From Cyclina sinensis (taxonomy: Eukaryota; Mollusca; Bivalvia; Venerida; Veneridae), in contig JAAONU010000014.1 of NCBI GenBank assembly GCA_012932295.1, positions 3,599,063-3,663,062 on the forward strand: a stretch of DNA of 64,000 nucleotides. The letters are read 5' to 3'. This document shows positions 52,823-63,499 of the stretch, one piece after another. The position numbers and the translations under genes were made by a program. Under the pieces are notes generated by a model that searched no databases, was not told the DNA's origin, and worked only from the letters and a program-made list of their open reading frames with translations. Each line of letters starts with the position of its first letter. Position 1 is the stretch's first letter.

Positions 52823-53545
52823 CCCGTCTAACTTACCTGAATACTGATAAAGCAGATCTTAATGATCTCATCGGAGCAATGAAAATTACAGAGGTTTGAC
52901 ACATTGTTAGATGACGAATGAACAGAATTATTTCACGAATGGAGAAATAAAAAATACCTGTAAATGCTGCTTGTCAGTTTCTACTTTGTATCCTTCATGT
53001 ATGTTTTGTCAACTGCCTGTGCAATAGCGGTGAACAGTTACACTAGATTTAATGTCTGTCCTTTTCAGGCTCGCAGTGAAAATGCAACCATACATTTGAC
53101 TTCGCTAAGAAAGGGGACAACATAAACCTACATGCAGATAAATCGGGAATTGAGAAGAAATATTTTTAAAAAGTGAAATATCAGAAAAAAAAACACCGTT
53201 TCCCTACACAGCCAAAGAGTTTTGCGTAAATCTCTATTTATTTTTTAAACTCCAGAGCCAACTACTCGATACTTTTTATGTTAATGTTAGCTAAACTGAG
53301 AGTTTCCAAATTCAGTATTTTTATGAATAAACTGATTCCTTAAAGTCCTTAAAGTAACTGACATTTGACACATCTTTATAAGCATATTTGACATTTTTCT
53401 ATAGCTTGAAAAATCAACAGATGAACATTTGGTCTATTATGTGTCATACAAGTTACAAAGCGCAAAACACAACGAAAAAAGCTAGAGATTTAAGAAGACA
53501 GAGAGGTTCAAGCAAAACTTGCATTAAACAAGTTATGTAGGTGAA
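52823..53545 (+). pseudogene. Degenerate copy of MIEAP-like exons 7-9 and introns
   Basis: Three blocks match the gene 10 kb upstream in the same order. 52835-53015 matches exon 7 and its donor (GGAGCAATGAA, AATACCTGT, CTTCATGTATGTTTTGTC). 53395-53425 matches exon 8 (TTTGACATTTT, AAATCAACAGATG). 53470-53545 matches exon 9 (AGAGATTTAAGAAGACAGA, ACTTGCATT). The Trp codon of DDEWTD is now TGA, single bases are lost, exon 7's donor is mutated, and most of exon 8 and the last exon are absent. Clearly non-functional, on the same strand as the parent. Confidence 0.85.
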
Positions 53546-53549
53546 TGAT

Positions 53550-54530
53550 TAATAAATTCTTATGAAACAATAATACATTAGTATAGTGAAACACTTGAAT
53601 GGAGAGAATAATGCCGTCCTTAAATTGGCTCAAACAGTTTTTTTTCCATTTCCTTACACACACACACACACACGAGTGTGTGCGCACACTAACAACAACA
53701 AAAACGGAAATAAAAAAGAACACACAACAGGAACAAAAACAAAAAAAAGATAACACGAAAAGGGGAAAAACACAGCATGTCATAAACACATGTTCATGAA
53801 AAATTTACTAACACCTTTCATGTTTAGTAATGAACTTTGATATCGCACTCAAATTTTCTTGTTTTCTTTTCTTTTCTTTTCTTCACAGTTTTTAATTGCA
53901 ATTTTTATATTTCATGCTCTTCAGAACCCAAATAAATGTAGATTTCTATAGCCTCAGGGATGCAACTTAAATTTACTTTATAAACAAAGACATTTTATTG
54001 TCCACTTGGATGTCATAGTTACAAACACAGAGGAAATAAATCACCCCGTGTTTGTGCTGAAGTAAGATTGTATAGATCTCAACTACTGATATCTGCCAAC
54101 ACTTATATTGGCACCTTATTACAGATAGAATCGCGTAGTGTAACTGGTCTCCTTAGCTTAAAGTCTCTTGGCAACAGCCATGCCATTTACAAACATAACT
54201 TTATCCCTCACAACTGCTGTCCGTTCAATAAAGGTCAGCACGAAATACCCAAATATTCCCAAATACGTACACTTGAATTGTATCATTAATCAACAAATGT
54301 TTATAAATTAATTAAGCAAAACTATGGACTTAATTTCAATTATTTGATGAAATAATGTACGCTTTAATGGTTATTTTACAGTTAATACTCATTTGTTTGT
54401 TTTCGGGATTCTTTTCATGCACGTTGCTGTGAAAAAGAACTTGTGATAATTACTAATTAGGTATTAAATATAAGTCAAATACCTTATATATAAAAATATG
54501 CAACGTATACAAAACCTCTGAAAATAAGAA
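53550..54530. other. No gene; short simple repeats
   Basis: Contains (CA)n at 53656-53673 and (TTTTC)n at 53861-53883. No supported coding frame. Confidence 0.5.
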
Positions 54531-54531
54531 T

Positions 54532-54877
54532 ACAAATCCTAAAAGAAAAAAAATGAGTTAAAAGAGTCAATAGTTCGTACTGCAAAACGATTCCAGACAT
54601 TAATTAAAGGAAACAACCTGCATAAATATACGTTTTCCACAGGAGCGTTAATTTTACGATGGACGTTTTTGTCCGAAAATATTTATAATCTGAATATCTA
54701 AAATTTACGCCGTTAATTTTCATATTTAGTTTATCTGTGCCTTGTTTAAACAAACCTTACAATAAGTATTTGTTAAAAGCCGTCTTTCATCAATATTGAA
54801 GTATATTTCGAGTGTATTTGGGTGTTAACAGTACGAACTATTAACTCTTTTAACTCATTTTTTCTTTCAAGATTTGT
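54532..54877. mobile_element. Foldback MITE with about 50-bp inverted ends
   Basis: 54532-54582 (ACAAATCCTAAAAG ... ATGAGTTAAAAGAGTCAATA GTTCGTACTG) and 54829-54877 are inverted repeats with only a few differences. The 246-bp interior has no frame. The right end abuts the reverse-transcriptase remnant. Confidence 0.8.
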
Positions 54878-55773
54878 TGGGTGCGTCTATTTGCGTACGA
54901 CACCATAGTTTAACAATTAAATCACAAGCATCTGCACAAAACTTACAAAATGATTTGCACAACCTTAAAATATGGGAAAAAGAATGGTCAATGGAGTTCA
55001 ACCCTGACAAGTGTGAAGTACTCAGGCAATTAAGGCCTTGTCAGAATACACAGGAAAAGAAACCGGTCATCCTTCCCTACACCTTACATAACACTATACT
55101 GAAAACCACAGAAAATGCAAAATACTTAGGAGTTGCTATAAGTAGTAAGCTGAATTGGTCATCCAACATAAACAACATCACAAACAAAGCAAAAAAACAG
55201 CTTAAGGTTCATCTGACGAAACGTCAAAACACAAAACAAACAAGGAAGCAGCATACAAAACATATGTAAGACCACAGGTCGAATACTGCTCGACCATATG
55301 GCACCCATGGCAGAAATATCTCACTCAAAGAGTAGAAATGGTCCAGAGGTCAGCTGCAAGGTTCGTTCATAATGATTACCACTACACAAGCAGTGCAACA
55401 TACATGATTAAGGAACTAAAAGTGTCAACATTAGAAAAAAGGCGGCCATGCAACACAAAATTAAAAAAAAAAAAACCCAAATCAATGTCGATCACAATCA
55501 CCTTACAAACACAAGAAACAACAAATTCCTCATCCCGCAATATCTGCTTTTCTTTGTTATGCTACACAATTAAAAAACAAACAGGTCAATGTCGATCACA
55601 ATCACCTTACAAACACAAGAAACTACAAATTCCTCATCACACAATCAAAAACACAACATCACATGAACTCATTCTTCCCAAGAACTATACAGCTTTGGAA
55701 CGAATTACCTACCGAGATTAGGGCTACTCCAACAGTGCCAGCTTTTATCAGTGGACTGAACAAGTTGTATTGA
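54878..55773 (+). pseudogene. Non-LTR retrotransposon reverse transcriptase, C-terminal remnant
   Basis: Begins at a damaged catalytic box: LFAYDTIV then a stop at 54911, where LFADD would be expected. Then, with frame changes: IKSQASAQNLQNDLHNLKIW, EKEWSMEFNPDKCEVLR, ENAKYLGVAISSKLNWSSNI, KTYVRPQVEYCSTIWHPW, VEMVQRSAARFVHNDYH and IQLWNELPTEIRATPTV ending SGLNKLY and a stop at 55771. The order matches jockey/CR1-like LINE RTs. Frameshifts occur near 55040-55060, 55200-55265 and 55450. A segment of about 62 bp is repeated 100 bp apart (55483-55545 and 55583-55645). Confidence 0.85.
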
Positions 55774-55779
55774 TTTTAA

Positions 55780-56750
55780 ACATACAAAATAAATGACTAA
55801 GTAAGATCTTTAGTAAAATCTGCTTTTCTTTGTTATTATCTTTTATAATTTTAATGTTCCTGACACGCGGCTGCCTAGTATAGTCAGTATTGACTTCTGG
55901 CAGTAATAAGTTGAAGCTGAAGAAAATGGGTAATTTCAGTGCCGCCGTTCAATAAACAAGACATCACCCTCTCCACGACAGGAGTCTGTAGGCAACAAAC
56001 TTAAATAAGTATTCACAATTGCGTCTACACACCCAAGTTATTAAAACATAGAAAGTTAGATGAACTCTCTGGTACAGGAAATTGTGCTGTATTACTTTTG
56101 GTAAATTTAAAGGTTGATTTAAGCGTTTGCTTTTGCAAGTCTATGCTAAAAAATCGATGTGATATTAAAAGTTCGGCTGTGGTCTAGGTCTCTTTAAATG
56201 CAGCGTGGAGAACTAGATTGGATTGTTTAAGATTTTTGTTTAATCTACTAACATGGTATAAGCTTTTATAGATAAAGGTACGACTTAACATTTCGTTTTT
56301 ATTTGATAAACCAGTTAAGACATAATCTGTATTTAACTGGCACCTTATTAAAACTCTTTTAAAATTGATTTGGTCATGGTATATGCCTAAACTTGTTCTT
56401 TTTTCGGTTTGCCTTTGTTTATACAAAGGGGCAACCAAAGGAAAATATTGATTAATGTTTGCGCTCCGTAAAATTAAGCGGACGTTTTTTTATATATGTG
56501 TCAAGGTCATACAAAACATGGATAGAAGAGATATTATATTTCAAACTGTGTGCTTTTTTACGCATCGTAGAAATGGAATGTTTTTTGTTTTGATTTGTCT
56601 TGAAAACTACAAAAAATGAGCGTGTTCTTAGTGAGCATATGTACATTTAGTAAACTTAGAATGGATACAAAATAATATAATCCTTAGATATTAAAAGTAG
56701 TATTTAAAGAACTTTGCTAAAGATATCTCTATGCATAATAATAAAGAAAA
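55780..56750. other. No recognisable gene
   Basis: AT-rich sequence, only short random frames. Confidence 0.4.
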
Positions 56751-56751
56751 A

Positions 56752-57170
56752 ACAATAACTGTCACTGTAAGATGACAGTGCCCCCGAAGTGGTGCTTTGA
56801 CCTTTGCGCTGAGAAATGAGGACCAGTCATTCAAGGGTCTATTACAAATAAATATAAGTCAATGGGGAGGTCTTGTCCAAAGGAGTTTTGTGTCTTAGTA
56901 TAAAGTATATCCACTTAATACTTATAAGGAAGATATGGCCAAAGTTAAAGTTTTTGGACAGTTTGATCTTCAAGACGAAGTTTATTCAGGGGTCAAGGTC
57001 AAATAAATTTCTAATCAAAGGGGTGTTGTGTCCAAGTATGAACTAAATTTACCTACTAATAAGGAAGTTATGGCCAATGTTAAAGTTTTCAGAAGGACTG
57101 ACTGAAGGACAGAGGGACTGACAAACGGACAGGCAGTTCAAAAGCCTAATGCTTTACTTCGGGGGCATAA
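56752..57170 (-). mobile_element. ATGCCCC-family element, reverse copy
   Basis: On the minus strand it starts TTATGCCCCCGAAGTAAAGC, has a GTCCGTTTGTCAGTCC tract, and ends GGGGGCACTGTCATCTTACA GTGACAG followed by TTATTGTT. This is the reverse counterpart of 12335-12599 with a longer middle. Confidence 0.7.
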
Positions 57171-57174
57171 AATG

Positions 57175-58700
57175 CTAAGTGTCAAAAGTAAAAGAACGAA
57201 AAGTGAATGCGAAAAAAACCTGGCATCAAGAGAAATTCATAACAAAATCATTTCAGTTCAAATGACGGCAGTAAAATGTTGTAAAGACTTGCTGCAGATC
57301 AGAATTTTCCACAGGTAATATACTGTTTATAAAGTTGTCGCCTTGTCACGAGTCCAAGTTCGCTGCCAATAGATAGTATTTACATCTAATCTGCTCTGAA
57401 AAATAAAAGTTAAGTTTATCACCAGGATTGAATTTAACAAAACTTTCTATAGTTTTGCTAGCGCTCGCCAGGAAAGGTTAGGAGCCAGAAATTTATGGTT
57501 CTGGCTACTAGATTTTTTTCCTTCAGTCCAGTAGATAATTACGTTTTGACTACGAGTGTAACTAACGGATTTCAATTTACTTCAAGTGTCAGTGCTAACT
57601 GAACTTGATTAAATGAAACATGAAAATGCATATCTTTAGGTATTAAGAAGTTATAATAAGTATCAATATTGTTACCAAGACATCAAAATGATTTGCCAAA
57701 AGAGTTTTCATAAAAAAGGCATTGATGAATATATCTAGTCCGTTATCAATTATTTGACATGTTACGCGTAACTTATTTGGATAAGAGAAATTGTGATATT
57801 TCATTTATCACATATTTTCGCTACACTGTTTTTAAGAACGTTTCATCAGTCCATTTAGACATGTTAACACGATTATTCACGATTGAATGGTAACAGCTTA
57901 CTTATTGATAATGTAATATTAATTTAGTTAAAGAAAGGTTGTTTAGTCAGAATACTATATGTTTTAAGACAATTGCGTAAAACCTTCCAAAAGTGAAGTT
58001 AGTAATAATTCTATGTAAAGTTCATTGTGTGAGTGGAAAATAACTTATGACTGTTGCATTTAGCTCTTTCTTCTAAATAATGTGGGAGTATTATTTTCCG
58101 GGAAATGGCGTAACGTCTTGAAGGAAAAGATGCATACAGGAAATGATGTGATGTCGTCCCTGGACACATACAGCAACGTTGAATAAATGAAAATGGATGT
58201 AACTTAGTTTTTATATAATTCTGGTTTTATTCTTGTGTCCGAAAATCTGAATAAAAGAGTGAATTTTACATAGAATTATATTGTTTTAGATTAGTGATAA
58301 TGCATCTAAGAGGTCGCTCGTTTCGCAATAAATGGGTCATCGAAAATCGATTTCTTTCAATAAGTAATTTGTAATACTTGAATCTCGTATTGAATGCAGA
58401 TTTTTCAGTATTTTATTAAAAATTCCCGTAGGAATAAGAACACGTTTTATGACTGTGGTGTATTTTTTTCTCATGCAGTTACTTGTTCATTCAAAATCAT
58501 TTTGTCGTAGCAACAAAAGGTCAAATCATATGCGCATCTTTCCATATTACTTATTCAGCATTTAGGGCTTTTGACAGAGAAAAATGCTATCTAGTTTATA
58601 TTAATTTAAGTTTATAGACTATTGACCCACAGAATACAGTTATCTTTCTTTTAATGTCATACATGACATGATTTACATGAGGCGATTTCTTTAAATTAGT
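57175..58700. other. No recognisable gene
   Basis: Ordinary AT-rich spacer. Confidence 0.4.
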
Positions 58701-58707
58701 AATTTTT

Positions 58708-59100
58708 ATCCCCCGGCGTTGGAGGAGGAATATAGCTTTGACAGTTGTCCGTCCTTGCATCCGTTCATGCATCCATTTGTCTGTATGTGTACCGTCTGTC
58801 ACAGCTTGAAAGCGTTTTGGAAGTTCTAAGTAAAGTTTTTGTAGATACCTTTGGAAAATGCACTCCTACCAGTATCACTCAACTAAACTTTGGAGTGATT
58901 GACATTTTCACAAAAACTGTCTCTCTGGAGCCACATCTTGGAATCAGTTCGGATATTTTTATAAAAGAAAATTCTTGCAGATGTTACTACAATAGGGAAA
59001 TGGGGCTCTGCACGTATCACTATAGTAGTTCTAGGAACACCGACTTAATGCCCCTTCGTTTGTTCAAGTTATTTTATCTGCCACACCCTGGGGTCGAGGG
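58708..59100 (+). repeat. ATCCCCCGGCG element, 5' part only
   Basis: Starts ATCCCCCGGCGTTGGAGGAG GAATATAGC and GTCCGTCC, like the other families, followed by one or two diverged units. No 3' hairpin found. Confidence 0.45.
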
Positions 59101-59287
59101 TTTTAAATATTGTTTTATAACAAAACAGGGACAATACTTTTATAAAACCTCAAATACTAGGACTTATATATTATGATATCTAGCATGTGACTCGGTCCAG
59201 TGTTTCTTCAAATTAATTAATTAATCCAATCATGTCCTCTGGACTAAAATGACCTAGCTTTGGTAAGTTTTATACAGATAATAAAGT

Positions 59288-59372
59288 TCGAAATGGAATT
59301 TGAACCCGCACAAACCGCTTATCAATGCAAAGTAAGAACGCCTTAAGCCACTGGGTTATTCCAACAACCCCA
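59288..59372 (-). repeat. tRNA-like SINE remnant
   Basis: On the minus strand: TAACCCAGTGGCTTAAGGC (A-box-like) and GCGGGTTCAAATTCC (B-box-like) about 45 bp apart. Acceptor pairing is poor. Confidence 0.35.
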
Positions 59373-60040
59373 AGAAAGATTGCACAAATAACCGGGGTAT
59401 AATTGTCCACCTCACACCACATCGGTACTAGGCGTTAGCTGTATGTCAACACTGACTATATGTACGGGGAGACTTTTTACGGCTGCCACACTGCACAAAT
59501 AGTGCTGTTGTGAATTATAAATAATCAAATTCCAAGAGGGATTCAAACCATCGAATAATATAGGAAAAAATACTGAATCATCTCCAAAATGGCTATATAT
59601 ATATATGACACAATTTTCTGTTGCCCATATTTCATAACCTTGCTATAAGTAAGATTTGTATTAGAGCACAGTGTCAACGATATTCACTTTTTACAATTTC
59701 CAAGCCGAAGAAGAAAGGTGTCTTAACATAATATAACTCATGAACCAACCCTCATATAGAATAGTCATCAATATAGCTTTGACACTTTTTCTATAGTTTT
59801 CCATGATTATGTATTTTTTTTTCAAACTCACATGTACCAAAAGTAATGAGCATTTTACGGCAGAGGATAGATATGAATTCAACGAATTTGCTTGTTAATC
59901 TTGAAAGCCGCCTTTTAATGCAGGTGCTCTCTAGTATTTTTTGTTTCAGATATTCATAAGATAATAAAAAATATAAATAATGATATAAACTGTTTTTTTT
60001 ATTCTTCAAAGTCATTTTGGCGATGCAACAGCGGGTTTGT

Positions 60041-60355
60041 ATGGCAAGTGCCAAGCATGACAGACTGCTGGTAGCGGCCATTCATGTTGGGACTACTTAC
60101 AGTGCGTATGCTTACTCTTTTAAACACGATTATCAGGCTGATGCCACTAAAGTATCATTCAATCGTAAGTGGGTAGCTGGATCGGCATCTCTTATAACAC
60201 TGAAAGCACCCACAGTTGTACTTTTTGACGAAAACAAGAAGTTTCACAGTTTTGGTTACGAGGCGGAGAATACATACTCAGAATTAGCATTAGACAATGA
60301 ACACCACAACTGGTACTTCTTCGAAAGGTTTAAAACGAGACTTCATGGTAAACAA
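60041..60355 (+). CDS. HSPA12-like gene 2, exon 1
   Basis: 105 codons, ends CATGGTAAACAA before GTATGT in phase 0, the same intron position as the minus-strand paralogue at 2581. Pyrimidine-rich sequence before 60010 and 60031 suggests a 5'UTR intron here too. Confidence 0.85.
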
Positions 60356-62924
60356 GTATGTGCCTTTTCCATAATCACAAATAAATTATGTATAGCTTGT
60401 GCTCTTTATATATATAGCTTATAGAAAAATTGTAAACATACAGGTAGTTGTTATAATTGCAATGTTTTTAGCTTAAAATCACTTAATTTAGCTAAAGTTT
60501 TAAATATTTTTAAGTTTTGCAAATACTGTTTCTTTCATTTGACGTCATTAGATATCAAAATGGTGCAATATAATATGTTTAGAGAGGGCCCTAGATAACT
60601 TTGCAACATCTTTTGGCTCCATCAGTCTGCATGCATGCATGTATGTATGTATGTACGTACGTACGTACGTACGTACGTGTGTGTGTGTGTGTGTGTGTGA
60701 GCGTGCGTGCGTGTGTGCGTGTGTGTGTGTGTTATAGTTCAGACAAATTTCAATATACTTGTGTATATATACAATAAAATATGACTAAACTAAAATGGTA
60801 TTATATTGCAAATCTGTTTTTGTACAGATAACTAGGGATATAGAAATAGATGACGACAGAGGTAGAAAGATGAAGGCCATTGACGTTTTTGGAGCTGTAA
60901 TAAACTACCTTAAGAATCATTTACTCGACCTGTTAAAAATGAAGGGTACATATGTAGAAAATCAGGACATTCACTGGGTTTTAACTGTGCCTGCCATATG
61001 GAGCGTCTTTGCAAAACAGTTTATGATAGAGGCAGCATATAAGGTAGGTAACTCTGATGTTTTTTGATATTGAGGATTCACGTGCATACAGTGATTTTGA
61101 TTTTGATGTGATCAGAGGAAACATTGAATCAAAGCATTCATAATAGATTTCTTTCTAGAGCAAACAAACATAATAGTAGTATTGATAAAACCACCAGGTT
61201 GGTTTTTTCGAAGTACTAATACATTAAGTTAAAGGCGAGTTATATGTTAATACTGTGATTGCTTTGTTTGTGACTAAGCTTGGTGACTGATGCTGCCTCA
61301 GTTACTTTAGATTCTTGGAAAACACAACTAGTTTGTTTAACTATACCCTTCTTATTTAAAAAGTTTATGTATTGAAACATATACACTTATCTACTCAGTG
61401 ACAAGGTATTCCAGATGATCATAAACCTGCCTTTTTATACATGGTTATGTATTGAAATCTCACTACGGTTGTATTCGTACTATACTAAAGCTTTTTCTGT
61501 ATATGACAGGCCGATATAGATGATGCGCAGTTGTCATTAGTAACAGAACCGGAAGCCGCAAGTCTTTTCTGCCAGTTGATCCACAGAGACAAGTTCCATG
61601 GATCGGAGGGTGTCAAATTCGACTTGGCCAGACCAGGGACAAAATACATGATTATTGACATTGGAGGTGGGTTTTTCAGATACAGTTTAGACTGGAATTC
61701 TTTGCCTGTTTTTTCCTACGTCTTAAAACAGTATGTCCGGTTGGCACGTCATTATATCGACAGAAAGTGGGAGTTTTGGAAGACATTAATCAGTTATTTA
61801 TGTTCTAGGTTGCCAACAATTTTATCATTACTTTATTGTTTTAGGCTTCACATATTTTCTATGTTCTAGGTGACACTGTAGACATTACTGTACATGAAAG
61901 GCAGGCAGACGGTGGCTTGACTGAGCTTTACGTAGCTAGTGTGAGTGCTTTGGGTAAAAAAAATGTAGATGAGGAATTCAGTGCACTTCTTAATAGAATT
62001 ATAGGTGGACCAGTGTATCAAAAATTTATTCATGAAAACAGAGATTATTACTTAGATTTACAGCGGGAATTGGAAATTAAAAAACGTACAATTGCACCTA
62101 AGTCAAATGGAAAAATAACAATAAAAGTTCCTGTTGCAATTGCGAATACATACAGAGAAGAGTGTAAAGAAGACGTTAAAGATGCTATTGAAGGGTCCCC
62201 GTATTCCGGTAAAATCTCATGGAATGCCGATAAAATGAGAATAGACGCCCTAGTTTTCAAAAATTTGTTTAAGCCATGCACTGATAAAATAGTGTCACAT
62301 ATAAAAGACTTACTGAAACAACCAGATGTTCAGGGAACAAATATATTTTTAATGGTTGGAGGGTTTTCAGAGTCTGCCATGCTTCAGGGCGCTATTATGA
62401 ATGCACTCCCACATGGCAAAGTGATCATTCCAGCTGAGGCAGGACTTACAGTGTTGAAAGGATCTGTGATATTTGGTCATCGACCTGTGGACATCAACAT
62501 AACCTCACGTGTTTCTAAGTACACTTACGGTATTAACATTTCCCCACCGTTTGATCCAGCAAAACATCCTGAGGACCACCGTGTCTTTGTTGGCGGTATA
62601 AATCGCTGTCGGGACGTTTTTAAGAAATACATTCATAAAGGTGAAATTGTTGGAGTGGGAGAAGCAAAGTCATCGAATCATGTACAACTAAAATCACATG
62701 AAAGAGAAATGCTGCTGAAAGTGTATGCTTCCACAAAAAAGGACCCGAAGTTTGTGGATGAGGACAACACTAAGTACCTGGGCAATTTGTTAGTCAACCT
62801 GCCTGACAGCATTGATAAAATAATGGTGGAAGTCAACATGATGTTGGGTGGGAAGGGACTGACAGTTGAAGCGGTAGTGTTATCACAGCATACTAAGTAC
62901 AGAAAACAGTTCGAATATATTTAA
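60041..62924 (+). CDS. HSPA12-like protein (Hsp70 superfamily), four exons
   Basis: Exons 60041-60355, 60828-61043, 61510-61666 and 61870-62924 join in phase (GT/AG borders) to 580 residues, close to the usual size for invertebrate HSPA12-like proteins. Order of motifs: altered phosphate-1 IHVGTTYSAYAY (about residue 14), WVAGSASLITLKAPTVVLF, VLTVPAIWSVFAKQFMIEAA, LSLVTEPEAASLFCQ, phosphate-2 YMIIDIGGDTVDITVH, adenosine motif FLMVGGFSESAMLQGAI. Family members are ATP-binding proteins with an actin-like fold and a C-terminal half unlike classical Hsp70. Here the phosphate-1 Asp is His and the third Gly of phosphate-2 is Asp, so ATP hydrolysis may be weakened. ATG 60041 matches the start in the paralogue at 2946 and follows a possible acceptor at 60031. 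An upstream in-frame ATG at 60023 is an alternative. Confidence 0.9.
60620..60733. repeat. Compound microsatellite in HSPA12-like intron 1
   Basis: (GCAT)n passes into (GTAT)n, (GTAC)n and then (GT)n with GC interruptions. The (GTAC)n part is self-complementary. Confidence 0.95.
60828..61043 (+). CDS. HSPA12-like gene 2, exon 2
   Basis: 72 codons between TTTTTGTACAG and GTAGGT, phase 0 to 0. Encodes VFGAVINYLKNHLLDLL and DIHWVLTVPAIWS, the stretch before the connecting helix of the ATPase fold. Confidence 0.9.
61510..61666 (+). CDS. HSPA12-like gene 2, exon 3
   Basis: 157 nt between TATATGACAG and GTGGGT. Encodes DAQLSLVTEPEAASLFCQL and the first half of the phosphate-2 motif (YMIIDIGG). 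Leaves after one base of a Gly codon. Read-through into the intron stays open for about 70 codons but has no family similarity. Confidence 0.88.
61870..62924 (+). CDS. HSPA12-like gene 2, exon 4 with stop
   Basis: 1,055 nt after TCTATGTTCTAG, starting GTGACACTGTAGAC, which completes the Gly codon and reads GDTVDITVH. Continues open to TAA at 62922-62924. Contains the adenosine motif VGGFSESAMLQ and GLTVLKGSVIFGHRP. A possible poly(A) signal AATAAA is at 63346-63351. Confidence 0.9.
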
Positions 62925-63439
62925 CTACATAACCATCTTCTAATTCATCCACCATATTAAACTTGTCATTTTAAACAATTTTGAGAACCGTTCTGATTGT
63001 TTCTCTTTATAGTATCTACGTATTTTTACATAAAATCACATAAATATCAGACATTTATTAAAACACATTTACACTTGAACTTTTGTTTCAATGTTTATTT
63101 TAATGAAACTGTTTCTACAAAATAATTTATCGTTTGTGCTGAATGATGATGTTTTACTTGATCAATCTTGCTTTGCTGTATACATACTTAGTTATCAGTT
63201 TTTAAGAGTAAAAATAAAGTTAGATAAACGGCTTGTCCTGACCAGTTTGATTAAAATAATCGCAATCAATGATAGTAAATAAGATTCGACCATTAAAAAT
63301 GTTGTAACATATATTTTGCGAATATTCATTCCAAGACAAGAAGCAAATAAAAGTCATGCCTGTTTTATATCTCACATTTTTGTATATTTATTTTATGAGG
63401 TTTTCTGTTTTCGAAGGAAAAAAAGCTATTATGGTCACT

Positions 63440-63498
63440 GAGTCGTGGACCTCTATCAAAACAGACGAGCGTTGCTGCCGCTACACGGCGCTCTTGTA
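63440..63498 (+). repeat. Orphan 3' end of a hairpin-ended element
   Basis: GACGAGCGTTGCTGCCGCTA CACGGCG, then CTCTTGT: hairpin GCCG/CGGC followed by the shared tail. No matching 5' part is visible nearby. Confidence 0.45.
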
Positions 63499-63499
63499 T

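Noticed and set aside
61667..61869. Open read-through after HSPA12-like exon 3
   Set aside because: The translation loses all family similarity after IDIGG, while the spliced form restores GDTVDITVH exactly. Retained as intron.
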